In this document: in pieces, positions 12,774 to 24,407 of the stretch
Numbering within the stretch: the first letter of the stretch is position 1
Layout: the number at the start of each line of letters is the position of its first letter
Origin: Pararge aegeria
Taxonomy: Eukaryota; Arthropoda; Insecta; Lepidoptera; Nymphalidae
Assembly (NCBI RefSeq): GCF_905163445.1
Contig: NC_053200.1
Coordinates: forward strand, 10,912,001 to 10,976,000
DNA length: 64,000 nt
Reading direction: 5' to 3'
Made by a program: the position numbers and the translations under genes
The notes under the pieces: model-generated
The model's database searches: none
What the model was told of the DNA's origin: nothing
Seen by the model: the letters and a program-made list of their open reading frames with translations, nothing else

Positions 12774-12799
12774 ACAAAGTAGGTTTTTGTTAAATTTTA

Positions 12800-15350
12800 A
12801 TAGTTTTATTTATTGGTAAAGCATTAAAATAAATAGCTTCATATGTTTTTAGAATTACAATATTATGTTGTTCGAATTATTTAAAGGCATATTGCTGTGT
12901 TACTAACTCTAGGTATATTTTTCTGGGCAGAATATTTTTATTTACTTTCAAAATATTACCATTCGAAAACAAGTAGAAAAAAATCTTTTTTAATTGCGCT
13001 TTCTAATGTAAGTAATTTGTTCTCCCCTTTAACGCCAAATCGTAGTTTTAAGGGAACACAGTTCATAGAAAAATGGAAGATTGATAAAGTACCATGATAT
13101 TTTATGACATAAATAAAAAAACTATCTTTAATCGTTAGACTACAGCTCAACACAATCGTAGTGCTTGTATTTTATTTTATTTATTACTGTATTAAAATAG
13201 AAATAACAGAATTATGGATGTTTAAATCGTAGCAATATTTAATTACGTCAAGACTGAAGCGAAATTTTAAAGAGATATATTTTAATGACAAAATCTTTTA
13301 CATTTTACTTCACAGTTGTTGTTCTCAGTAGTTGTTCTACAATTTTAGTGTGGCAGTTGATAGGAGGTGCTTGATACGTAATTCTTAGGATACGTTCTAC
13401 ACTTATTTTGAGAGAAATGTTTAACGATAAAAGTACTAAAATATTCTGCCTAAAATACAGATAAACTCTAAAAACAAAACAATACCATTTAAAATGGATT
13501 TTACAATTTACATTTAACAACGTTGACTAGAGTTAAGAGATCTACAAATTTACATTTTCCATTTGTTTGAATCGTCATAAACAGGCAATCTTATTCAATA
13601 AAAATCTTTGAAGATACCTAGTAAGGAATATCTCCTAAATCTAAGCTTATTTTTGTACTTCTATTTAGCATAGAGAAGTGCTTATTGAACATACAGGAGA
13701 CAAAAAAAAAAATTATTTCAAGTAGGCATACATTAAAATCAATTTACAAACGTCCAGTCTGTTTGTCATCATCAATACATGTATTTTATTTCATCTCCAT
13801 TGATTATAAAACAAAGCATCGATGGCTGAACCGCATCAAAACAGCATTAGACAGAACTGCATTGCGGAACTTTGCAGATAGATTCTTCATAATTATTAAG
13901 TTTTACCGCGCAGTGTGTGTATCTATTTGCGCTTAGTTTTGGTGCGGTTTAGCTTATACAATTTCTTAAAAATAATGTTTGGTCGCGCAGCGTAGGTTCG
14001 CTAAAGTGCAGATCCGTCCAGTGCGGTTCCACCTTAAGAAACTGTAATAAACAAGTTCATTTGGGAAGGGAGTATTAGTAGGTACACAATACAAAAGCAT
14101 CAGTCATAGTCGATTTAAATTATAAGTAACTGTAAAAAGATAAAATACGTGTGAATGTGTGTATGTTATGTGTGTGTGCGTGCTTGTGCGTGTGTATGCT
14201 TTTGTGATCGTGTACATTTGTGGTTGCGTTTGCGTACAAGCACGTTCGCGTGCGTGCGTGTGCGAGTCTTTGTGGATTATTCTTTTAATATTATCTAGGA
14301 CTTAAACTTTTTCTGTTGCCATAGTAATCGGTGTCTATTAGATCACGTAACACGTTATGGTTGTCACAGTGTAATTCTTTATGACAACTTTGTACTGTAA
14401 TTTATCTAGAAGTACTGATACCAGGAAAATGTTGGGAGGCAAACCTTTTTCATGGTAATGGTACCCCCAACTACCCCTGTGTATCACATACACATAAGAA
14501 TCCAAAGATTCCGATTGATTGTCAATAATACACTCACGGTGCCACAATTATTACAATTATGAAAAAAAAAATGAAACGTTTATTATAACCTAAAAATATT
14601 CATGCACAAAGAAAAATTTAAATAATGGGTGGCAGAATTTACTAACTGACAGTATTAAACACTCCTTTATCAGTGCAATATTTAAGTAGATATAAGTTGA
14701 TTTTGTCTGTCTTTTAAATCTTATTATAATAATATTATTATTTTAGGAAATATTTTTGTTTACTTAAAAGATTTTGAAATTTTGTGCGTTATGTGTGTTG
14801 CATGTATGTCAGACCCGCTGGTCTTAGTGTTTAAACGAACGCAATACTAAATAGTATTTTACTTCTAATGTATAATACCCTAGCTCTAAGCTCAGTTCAA
14901 ACTGAGGTGAATTCCTCTCCCGCTTAGTATGTCTAATGTGAGTAAGCGAATTGCTGTAAATCGCTTTCAAGTCCGCAGAGCTTTTCAGCTCAGTTTGAGC
15001 AATCTTAAACACAAAAATGACTTACATCTATCATAAGGAAAGTGTTACATAGAATGTGTTTATTAGATTAACTATGACTATACATACAAAATGCAATGCA
15101 GACATGATTGTCAACTGACTAGAGTAAATTTGACTAGACGCTGGTGCTAATTCTATAGGAAATATTGCTACGTTTTTGGATTCTACACAAATCTCTAAGC
15201 TCAACTTACCTATCAGATCTTACTTCTATCCAAAAAAATATTATTATTTATTCGCGCTTAAAAATTTGAATTGTGGAACTCCCTACGTCTCCGCCCTACT
15301 CCCTTCTCCCTAAGTGGCCGTCAATTGGTTCAATTGATGATGATGATGAT
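12800..15350. other. AT-rich intergenic DNA
   Basis: No gene supported. The short open frame at 14824-15012 (-) reads like repeat-derived sequence. A GT-rich tract lies at 14150-14275 and a short (GAT)n run ends at 15350 just before a MITE. Confidence 0.4.
14150..14275. repeat. Imperfect GT/GC alternating tract
   Basis: About 125 bases of alternating purine-pyrimidine sequence (gtgtgtgtgcgtgcttgtgcg and similar), a degenerated (GT)n microsatellite. Confidence 0.8.
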
Positions 15351-15520
15351 CAGTGGCGTGCACTTCATACATGCACAAAAGCACTGCATACCCTAAAATT
15401 TTTGTATGACTAATAGTAATGCGAAGAACTTTTCCATTTTATGGCACCTCCCTTCTTTATGGCACCTTCCTTCTTTATATAATACCCTGGTAAAAAACCG
15501 TGCACAGGGTTTTTTACCAG
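15351..15520 (+). mobile_element. hAT-like MITE copy with hairpin end
   Basis: Starts with cagtggcgtgcacttcatac, the terminal sequence shared with the copies at 30370, 37592, 46920 and 61549. The far end is not the usual terminus but a perfect 13-bp hairpin (15487-15499 with 15508-15520; ctggtaaaaaacc). Confidence 0.65.
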
Positions 15521-15689
15521 TGTATGCATGTGATGATGATGAATAATTTGAATGCCTTAACCTCTGCGGTAGGAAGTCCCTTTGAAGGATTTAACTACAA
15601 ATATACTCATCAAATGCGCAATGCTTCAAGTAAAAAAGAGGTGAGTATATTTTTCACTAAAAGAAGGCAATTTTGTTCTTCACATTATA

Positions 15690-16015
15690 TTGAGAACGTC
15701 ATGAAGAGCTCTCGGGCATACAGGTTTCCTCACGATGTTTCCCTTCGCCGTATAAGCAATTGGTATTTAATTTCATGAATAAAATCATCATCATCATATC
15801 AACCCATTATCGGCCCACTACAAAGCACGGGTCTCCTTCCACAATTAGGAAGGGGAAAGAGAAGGGGTTAAGGCCGTACTCCAACACGCTGGCCCACTGC
15901 GGATTGGTGCAGATACCGCACATAACTGAAAAGTTATGTGCGGTAGAGGTACGTGCCAAAGATCGAATTCAGACCGTCCGAAAGGGACACCTTAACTACT
16001 GGGCTTTGGACTAGA
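15690..16015 (-). mobile_element. SINE-B copies, one with a hairpin
   Basis: 15690-15760 carries the middle section (ctcgggcatacaggtttcct). 15783-16015 carries the tail (catcatcatatcaaccc, then ggcccactac, then ctggcccactgcggattggt). The second is interrupted at 15915-15944 by a perfect 13-bp stem (accgcacataact) with a GAAA loop. Confidence 0.7.
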
Positions 16016-16050
16016 CATTGTTAACGAATATAACATGGTAAGCTTTTGAA

Positions 16051-16418
16051 CGGCGGAGCGAGAAAGGACATCAACACTCCCCTCTCGCAGGAGACGAACC
16101 GGGCGCCGGAGGGCAATCAATGACCTCCGGCCTCCGTGAGTTGTAGGCCCACGGGTGGCGAATTAAAGGGGAAGTTTGTCACCTAACTAATGACTCAAGA
16201 TGGTGTGCCGTGTAGTGTACGCCTCTCTGGAGGATTTGGCAGCGATCAGGTCATTGTCGATGGGATCCGCCATGCATTGGGGGGTCAAACCTTGGCGAGA
16301 GTGCGCTGAATACACAAGCGAATCCCGTGCTCTCACTTATAGGTCTATCGAGGGACACACAGAGTTTTTAGTGGGTGCAAATCCCACATAACTACTCCGT
16401 TTCTCTGTATAAAAAAAT
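16051..16418 (+). mobile_element. 5'-truncated LINE/retro-insertion with TSD
   Basis: A GC-rich block of about 368 bases, unlike its surroundings, ends in a short A run and is flanked by an exact 16-bp direct repeat (atggtaagcttttgaa at 16035-16050 and 16419-16434). That is the signature of target-primed reverse transcription. The 3' part (gtgggtgcaaatcccacat) resembles the ends of R1-group LINEs in Lepidoptera; that class is a guess. Confidence 0.75.
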
Positions 16419-18030
16419 ATGGTAAGCTTTTGAAGCTATGTCTGTACCTGTATCTTTACCAATAGTAACTCTGGTTCTTTACCAATAGTGGTGGTGGTAA
16501 AGCCACATATTCAATGACGTGTTCTGAAGTTAATGTGCAATACACATAGTTTATGGAACCATTCGATACTGACCGAAGGTGCTGGAATAGCAACCCTAAA
16601 GAAGAAAATTCAGCGTTGATAGACCCTATAATATATGGAAAAACTAATTCAAGCGTGTCGCAAGGAGCTAATAGACACAAGTTGTGTGGAGTGAAGAAAA
16701 GACCTATTTCCAATAGAGAATCAACATCAATGGAGATATGATGATTCTAAGACTTGTCAATTTAATTGAGAGATCTGTGTATAACCGATTTAGCAAGCAA
16801 ATCTGTTGAACGATTTCACAAAGTTGAAAAATCGAAGGAAAACAAAGAAATACTTCCTTATGGTTGGAAATAAGTGCGTATTAACGCAACGCTGCAGCTA
16901 TGCAAAACTACAAGTGAAAAGTTGCATATTTCAAGAACCCTATTTAATAGAACATTTGAAAAATTACATATTTCAGAAAATAATCATAAATTTGGTATTT
17001 TTTAACTTAACTAACCTACTTATGCAGAAACGCCAGTACAGGGCCGAGCTTTGAACCTGTACCAGAAAATTTTAGTCTATTAGATAAACAGGGTGAGTCT
17101 TTGAGACAATCATCGCATATTTGGTTAGATAATTATGATTTAAATCAGGTTGCAGCAACTTTAGACAAATGTTTTCATTCAATCTTTTGATAGTAACCAA
17201 GTAATAGTATGTATTTCGATTTGCGCGAAAACTATTCTTAATTTTTATCGATTTAAGGCTAATGAAAAGTCTTTTTTTTTTCAAAAATCTTTGAATGGTA
17301 CATTCTGCTATGCTGTGCTAACTGTAGTCTGAAAACAACAGTTGAAATTCCAAGGCTGAATCTTTCCATATCATCGTTGATATTCCCATACCACGAACAT
17401 ATTAAATAGGTAACACATATACTGTTGCAGTTATAAGTGGGCAAAAAATTATTTGCTCTTGAAAACTTATTTGCCTAGGATTAAAGTGAGTTTCCATTTT
17501 TTGACTAAGATCATTTTGTTCTTCTTTCATTTTGAACTGAACCCAGCAGCAGTGTAGTTGCGAACGTAATGGATCGTTATTATCAAAATGGATTCTACTA
17601 TGTAATTTCCGCAGTGTGGGACAATCACCGTAGGTACCATGCTCATGGACGTACCCAGCTTCTGATCCAGGGATAAATAAGATATTTTTAGGTACAGATC
17701 CTCCGCGGCTGTTTTGTGGAAATTTTTTAGAGGGCCCTCGATTCTGAACTCAAAACTATATTTTTTTCTTATTTTCATTTTGATCTGTCTGTCTGTCTGC
17801 CCTGTCCCCCTAGGTACGCTCATGACCATGCCCGTCGTATACCTCGGCCCCTTTGCATCTATATTCTTATGGATATAGAAGTTTGGATCCTAGTTTTTCG
17901 GATCTCTCAACCGCGCCTGCACCAAGTTTAAGGTCTAAGAAAGCGCGAGCGTCATTCGGTGCCGGCGCTTGACGTCCAGAAAACTGAATCTGTAAAAAAA
18001 AAGTAAAATAGACGATTATATAAACTGTAC

Positions 18031-18239
18031 TCTTACTAATATTATAAATGCGTCGTATTTGTTTGTTTGTCCTTCCTTCACGCCCTTACTTAACAACCAA
18101 TCAACAGGATTTTTGCCATAGAGTTAGTTAAAAGGACGGAGAGCAGCATAGACTACCTTTTATCCCAGGAAAACAGATGCCTCGGAATATGTAAATAGCC
18201 TAATAATAAACGAGGACGGAAGACGCGGGCAACAGCTAG
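18031..18239 (+). mobile_element. Helitron-like non-autonomous element
   Basis: Starts tcttactaatattataaatg and ends gcgggcaacagctag. The same ends occur at 45964-46412 and 53785-54240, and reversed at 55621-55943. The TC start and CTAG end agree with the Helitron consensus. Confidence 0.6.
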
Positions 18240-18790
18240 CAACTAATACTAACTAATCTCGCGCGAATTTGCTTGATAGAATCAAGAGTGAGAAACTGTT
18301 TCGTAGGGGTTAAGCACGTCCTTAAGACTGAAACACGGCAATGCTTGGCAGCAAAAATAGGCATTGCGGTAGTACTTTCTCGGACGAGCTCTGCCATAAC
18401 TCCTGCAGTGTGTAGTGTAGTGCAGAACTCCTTTGTGGGGTTGAGTATACGCTTTTACAACATGATTCCTAAGGAAATTCTTGACCTACCAATGCATACA
18501 TTTAAAAAATGTGTAAAAACGCATCTAGTACAGCGAGGTTAGTATACATTTGATGAATTCCTGAATAACAAGGTAGATTGGAAGCAGCCCGCCTCGCTCT
18601 CATCTCCCGCAAGATAGCAAAATGATTGTAAATGTTGATGTTGGAAAAGAGCAACTACTGAGTTTCTTGCCGGCTCTTCTCGGTAGAATCTGCTTTCCGA
18701 ACCGGTGGTGGAAGAGTCACTACAAACATACATACTTGACGTTTCAAAAGTGCTTATAAAGTAGGCCTATTTGAAATAAATGAATTTGAA
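18240..18790 (+). mobile_element. CR1/Jockey-type LINE 3' end
   Basis: An open frame at 18273-18542 encodes the conserved C-terminus of these reverse transcriptases (IRFYNMIPKEILDLP, FKKCVKTHL). It is followed by a 3' UTR (gtttcttgccggctcttctc, then gaaccggtggtggaagagtc) and the tail ttgaaataaatgaatttgaa. The same 3' UTR recurs at 21310-21445. The 5' part is missing. Confidence 0.75.
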
Positions 18791-18794
18791 ACCA

Positions 18795-19092
18795 CACAAG
18801 CATATTTTTATTTTCCATAAAAACTAATTCTAAACTTTCTAAGTTTTTACTTATGACAACCCTAGTTAAAATTAAAGACCGACACGTGCATAGTACCTAA
18901 TAAAGTGACAGGAGTCACTAGATTTTAATTTAGCATGTGATGTTAGGGCTGTATCTGATTTTTTTCAGTAAAAACTATGGCAGTGGTTAACTCAAAAACT
19001 ATTAGCGTCTACGTCTCACTGATAAGTCTCAGAGACAGTAATAATGTACCTCTGCCTCTGAAGTAATATTTCGGTTTTCATTTACACGTTGT
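18795..19092 (-). mobile_element. MITE family F copy, truncated
   Basis: Ends at 19083-19092 with tacacgttgt, the inverted terminus of the family defined by 43979-44360. It carries the shared interior (gataagtctcagagacagta; cagtaaaaactatgg; gtcactagattttaattt). The other end is cut off at the LINE tail. It lies about 120 bases beyond the FKRP-like stop codon and holds a possible minus-strand AATAAA at 18807-18812. Confidence 0.65.
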
Positions 19093-19209
19093 ATACTCAG
19101 TTATAGTTACAACTTACAGCTCGGTAATGGTGTTGCGAACCCTGCTTTAGACTGATATATAATTAAAAACTCACAAAACAAACACCCTCGCCTCTAGAGC
19201 AGTGACAGT

Positions 19210-22200
19210 TCAAGCCTCAATATTCAGAGGATTCACACAAATTTTGCCGATTAGCATGCAAATTACCTGAGCAAGTGGATGTAAATGCCTTTCAGAAAAC
19301 TCCTTCTGGTGAGCCAGCACCCAATCAGCGGGCCACATCGTCCCATTCCTTGCTGCAAACGGCAATATCAGGACATACACCCTATTAGTCGCTGAGTACG
19401 CAACTCTGTAGTAGTGCCCTTTGGTCGCTCTCTCCCACACAAAGCCGTCGTTATCTGCGCCCCCCCTTTGTAACCAAGAGACTCGGGGGAGGTCTTCTGC
19501 GTGTATGCCTATCTCGGCGTATTCCGCCCAAGGGAGGAGGTCGCCACTGAAAGATAACAAGATATTGGTTTTCTTATTTAATCTTACAAAATCTCGATTT
19601 TTCTATCGGTTGTACGATAACCTCAGTTGTACGATACTCTCGGTTGTACGACAATCTCGGTTATTCATAATCTCGTCATCACATAATCAACCATCTGTGC
19701 CGCATAAATTTGTTACCGTCATAGAACGTATTTTGAATCAATGTTAACGTAAATGGTTGATGTATCTTCCTGTATTTTTGATGTATTAGGTCATAGAGAT
19801 ATTTTTTCTGTACACAACAGGTACCTTCAGAAAAAAATGTTTACTATGTGGCAGAAAATAGCAACCAATTTTCAAGTGATGAGCTTGAATGCCAAGCGGA
19901 CACGCTCCTTTGCTTTTATGTAGCCAGTTACGATATTCTTATTACCATACGGAGTTTCCAAGTTTTTGGCCGCTCTTCACGGCTAGCACGGGCAGACAAC
20001 TATATCCCCGGGGAAAGTATAAAATCTATCTTCTCCCACAGCTTTATTAACTTGCAGAGCACTGACGCACAAGTGGAAATAATATCCAAATAATATATGT
20101 TTAATAATAAACGGGGGTACACTTCTCCTATTACATGTTCCCGTACTTTAACAGGTGGACAGATAATTATATCCCCTGTCAGGGGATATTATCGGGGGAT
20201 ATAATTTTTGTCTCGTGCTAGCCCTGCAGAAGTGAACTTACTTAGTGAATGCAGGTCGCAAAGAGTACCTACTCTGCAATCTTTTTGGCCGGTCTGAAGA
20301 CTTATGCTTAGGGCAAAGCAGCATAGACGATTGGAAACTACTGTACTCTAGACACTCACTGTGCTACAGCGCCTAGAAGGGAAGTGGTTTCCAGCCAACA
20401 TCTTGCACCGGCTTGCGACAAGGCTCTTAGCACGTGAGCGGCAGTCCGACGAATGTTGCGTCGACAACATGGCGGTGTATTACGTCCCGCTAGCAGATAT
20501 GATGGAGTTCTTTGGACGGGTGGAAAACATCTCTGGAATGAAACCTTGCATTACGCCCCCCGCACAAGATACAAATGCATTGATATAAAAGTCCATTGGA
20601 TTTTTGTCATACCAAAACAAAGAGAACCTAGTTACTTTATAAATCGGTCGATCATCACCTTTCATAAGCCATTACTGAGCATGGGTTGATTTTACCTTTG
20701 TATGTGTAAAACTATTGCAATGGTTTACTCAACAACTATTATCGTTTTGGTTCCACAGATAAGTCTCAGAGACGTTAAATAATGTAGCGTTGCCGTGTGC
20801 CTCTGAAGTATTATTTCGATTTTCAGTTACACGTTGTATATACATTCATCATCATATCATATCATATCTACCCATTACCGGCCGACTACAAGGCACGGGC
20901 CTCCAACAACCAGAATGATTATACTCGTATAAATACCTAAACCCTTTTCTCCCAGAATGAGAAAAGGCTTTAGGCAGTAGTCCAACACGCTGCTTTAAAC
21001 GGACAGATCTTAGAACAGTTAGTGTTGCGGCTGAGGTCCGAACTATGCCCCCGAAATTGAAGCTGAAATCCAAATCACTAGGCTATCACAACTTTCAAAT
21101 CAGTCTATAATACACAGAAGTAGCTCTTCTGCCAGCAGTAACACCTGTTATGGTCTACTTGTCAAGTCTACAAAGGTCTACATAGTCTTGCTTTGTATTA
21201 ATAGTTATCAAACTATTATGATTGCCATTGACTAGAATTTCCTTCCAAGACTGGTTACCCCCACATATAGTTATACAGTATGAGTATAACTATATGTAGT
21301 GTACCACATATAGTATGAGTTTCTTGCCGGCTTCTTCTCTGTAGAATCTGCCTTCTGAACCGGTGGTAGAATCAATACAAACAGACATACTTGTTGTTTC
21401 AAAAGTGCTTATATTAGGCCTACTTGAAATAGATGAATTTTGAATTTTTTAGCAGACCATACTTGCCTATGGCATGTTTATCTCCCAAGCATATTATGTA
21501 TGATTGTTCTTGGTAAATATAGTATGGCTAGGTTAATGATAATCATAAGGGATAACTTAGTTATTTAACTAAATTTCAATAATACCTGAGATTCTCTCTT
21601 ACAACCGAACCACTGGACTCTTCCGTCTTCCTTAACAACTGCCTTTACCCCCAGCTCTTTATACATTGTCACTCGGTAATCTCTTATTTGTTTAGTAGCC
21701 TTCTGTTTAGAGGCTGGTGTTTTAAGTACACCTCTGCCAGCTCCAAACTTACTCTCCATAATCTGCACCTGTATAATAATGCCATTTTATTTATTTATAT
21801 CTTTATTTAAAGCAGTAAGTAAATTGTGTGCTTCTTCTGAGAGCACACTATGTTTAATAGCTTATATTTATAAGTTAACATTACCCTTAATTTTAACACA
21901 ATAATTTTATATAAAAGAGAATTCTCTTATAAAAGAGCTTGAATCGAATGTATTTGAATAAATAGTTTAGAATTTTACTATTTAGGGAATATCAACTGCA
22001 AATAGTAGTTGTAGAAATTTTAGGAGCACCTACAAGGATCTAGCAGTGCAGCGGCTAAAGTGTACTATGACTATAAGGGCCTTGTAAACTTACATGAGCA
22101 CACTAAACTTACAAGTCTACTGAACTTATGTAGCTGAAATGGACCTGAGGCCCTAGTAATCGGAGCATATTGGGAAACATCAGCTTAATGCCATACAAAT

Positions 22201-23242
22201 CAGAATTCTTTGAATATTATTATAATAAGGAATTAAAGTATTAAGCACACAGCGAGGGCAGGTAAGATCTGGGAACTTTTATTTGTAAAATATCATACAT
22301 TAACTCTTTATATTCTAAGCCAAATTTTGCCGATTTTCTTGAACATAAATCATTAGCAATTACCAAAATAATGGTTCATGTTGAGGCAGACAGTTGCTCC
22401 TATATATGCTTAGGTTTGCCAAGCTGCTCCATTGCAGGAGGGCTGGCTATTGTGATGCACAATAAGTTACTTACATACTAGATAATAAAGGAAACTATCA
22501 ATTTAGTTACCTTTAAACCTTTTGCGGCAGTCTGTAAATACAAAGATTCAGGAAATGGAAACGTAAAAGGTTTTGGTAGTGTATGTAATATTGAAGTTTT
22601 GATCATCAGTGCATGTTGACCCTGCACAGCATCACAGAGTTTCAATGATGAGTCTTTACTGTACTTAAGGGTCCATTCAGAATAAACCCATTTTAGTTGC
22701 TGGCATGCTAACAAAGCATTGCCTATACCAACTGTGATAGCTTGACTTGGGTATGTAGTTGAAGCAACTGCCATTTGTTGAAACACGCGGCGGGAAACCC
22801 GTGTAGAGTCAGGTACGAAAAGGACATATTCTGTCGAAATATACGATAAGGGGTCTAAGTCCCGTGGAGACTTATCTAGTCTGAATTCCAGTGGCAAAAT
22901 CTTCACATTACGCAATGTCTCATTTGTAGCCGAAAACTGGAACGGTGGGTACTGCCGCCGTTGGCATAGCACCAGAACCTGTATATTAGGGTACGCGGAG
23001 ACAAATGACTGAACACTCTCAGCGATATCATTCTCGAAATCCTCAAACTGACGGAAAACTACGGTCACTAGTTTAGACAAATGCCTCGTCGAGTGAACCG
23101 GAGCTGAACTAGCAGTGGTTACAGGGGCGATGGGATATATTTTATACTGAGGAATCAAATAGCCGCATACTATAATAGCTATCAATCCTAGAAGACAATA
23201 CACTTTGAATGTCAAGCGACCACGTAACAGACGATGGAGCAT
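19210..23242 (-). CDS. FKRP: Fukutin-related protein (FKRP) homologue, active-site residues replaced
   Basis: Type II Golgi/ER membrane protein of the FKRP/LicD nucleotidyltransferase-like family; the vertebrate enzyme adds ribitol-5-phosphate to alpha-dystroglycan. Four exons on the minus strand: 22511-23242, 21586-21768, 20360-20532, 19210-19546, in phase, 474 residues (human 495). A short cytoplasmic tail and one membrane segment (about residues 13-30) precede the stem domain (RQFEDFENDI; EWTLKYS; KLCDAVQG). Zinc-loop cysteines are kept (VQWFGCKRE, RCFPPV, NTPPCC). The catalytic region is altered: the vertebrate motif PWDYDVDLGIY reads PWAEYAEIGIH here, WLEGGSLLG reads WLETTSLLG, and HVDLWPFY reads YVLILPFA. 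The frame stops shortly after NPLNIEA, lacking the usual LELKFGPG..ENPQYP tail. A possible donor at 19266 could lead to another exon, but none was found downstream. It is divergent from GET3. Confidence 0.85.
20020..20220 (+). mobile_element. Foldback family E, partial copy
   Basis: Contains cttctcccacagctttatta, gtggaaataatatccaaata, aataataaacgggggtacac and the tatcccctgtcaggggatat core shared with the long hairpin at 56440-56890. It lies in the FKRP intron between exons 3 and 4. Confidence 0.7.
20700..20837 (-). mobile_element. MITE family F fragment
   Basis: Shares gataagtctcagagacgtta and the terminus tacacgttgt (20828-20837) with 43979-44360. It lies in the last FKRP intron. Confidence 0.6.
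20845..21065 (-). mobile_element. SINE-B copy (partial)
   Basis: Shows catcatatcatatctaccca, ggccgactacaaggcacggg, ggcagtagtccaacacgctg. It lies in the FKRP intron between exons 3 and 4. Confidence 0.7.
21310..21445 (+). mobile_element. CR1/Jockey-type LINE 3' UTR fragment
   Basis: Same 3' UTR as 18650-18790: tttcttgccggcttcttctc, gaaccggtggtagaatca, ttcaaaagtgcttatatt, ending tgaaatagatgaattttgaa. It lies in the FKRP intron between exons 2 and 3. Confidence 0.7.
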
Positions 23243-24407
23243 TATTCTTATTCATGAATGTAATCATTTCATTCATAATACATATATTTATATTATAAAT
23301 AATTTAAAGATTCTTGTTTCGCATCGATTCACTCTTCACTGCATTAACAAATTGAAAGCAAAATTGCAATTCGGCAGTTCCGTATTGGTGTCACTTTGAC
23401 ATTTGTCACTGCCATACCGACAGTGATTGGTTTAGTTGACCGAAGGTTTTATCACCAAGCCAAGATAATTTTGACTTACTATAATATAATGAGTCAATTT
23501 GTTGACGAGATCGGTTAAATACGAATTATAAATATGAGTATTCGCAAAATTTGCTGCGTGTGCTTTTTTGACGCGTGTATATTTAGAAACTGACACTGCG
23601 ATAATGCAGTACGCAACATTCTTGAATGAATGAATTAATTAGTGAATATACTTTTATTGTACACCACAAAAAGTACATAAAACAGAAAATTAATGAATAC
23701 ACAGCTTAGACAATTAGCATCCTTATCGCTACATACAGATCTCTTCCAAAAATCTCTCTTAAAAAAACATAACTGCAGGAAATAGATAGACGGTGCATAA
23801 TACACATACCAGTTTAAAAATATATTTATAGTAATAATATAATTTATACGCACACACAATGGATATAAAGTAGTTTTGATAGTCAAGTACTACTTGTTAA
23901 TTATTTTTACTTATTGGTATCAAAATTATTCAAATTATTGTGTCTACTTTTGGGTTACTAGATTCAATGCTTGCGATAGTGGAACGCCTATTAATTTCTA
24001 CTTTTTTACCTATACAAATTAGACCAACGATGATGACTGACGAAACAGATTTTTTTATAAACTGAGCCAAAACAATTTCAATGTGTGGGTATGGTGGCTT
24101 TAGTTAACTTTAGGTAACCACCTAAACTAAATCGCGATCTGAAAATCGATTGGAATTCGATTAATTTAGAATGGTTTGTACAAATACTTTATTATTTTGG
24201 TAAAGTGCAAGCGTTAAGTCATAGACTGTAGATTAAAGTCATATCTCAGCGAAATTTACCCAAACTAAACGTCAAGTCTGATGAGTCGGCTCACGTCTGT
24301 GGATGAGACTGAAATCTGAAATCTAAATCTGTGTTCCTGTGGTGTGTTCATTGGTGTTTTTCACCAATTTTGTCTGAATAAAAAATTTATTACAAATTTT
24401 GGTGAAT
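23243..24407. promoter_or_regulatory. Shared upstream region of FKRP (-) and GET3 (+)
   Basis: About 1.17 kb between two divergent start codons. AT-rich, no repeat family recognised and no clear TATA box. The short open frames here (for example 23635-23886 minus) show no domain. It must hold both promoters unless distant 5' exons exist. Confidence 0.5.

Noticed and set aside
12956..13153. Minus-strand frame with LKLRFG considered as the missing last exon of FKRP
   Set aside because: Only six residues resemble the expected LELKFG; the rest does not fit, no acceptor precedes it, and it lies over 6 kb away.
16200..16391. Plus-strand frame in the 16-kb retro-insertion
   Set aside because: Lies in a 5'-truncated element and shows no recognisable domain; likely 3' UTR.
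20361..20588. Plus-strand frame over FKRP exon 3
   Set aside because: The minus strand translates to conserved FKRP sequence with correct splice sites; the plus frame is its antisense.
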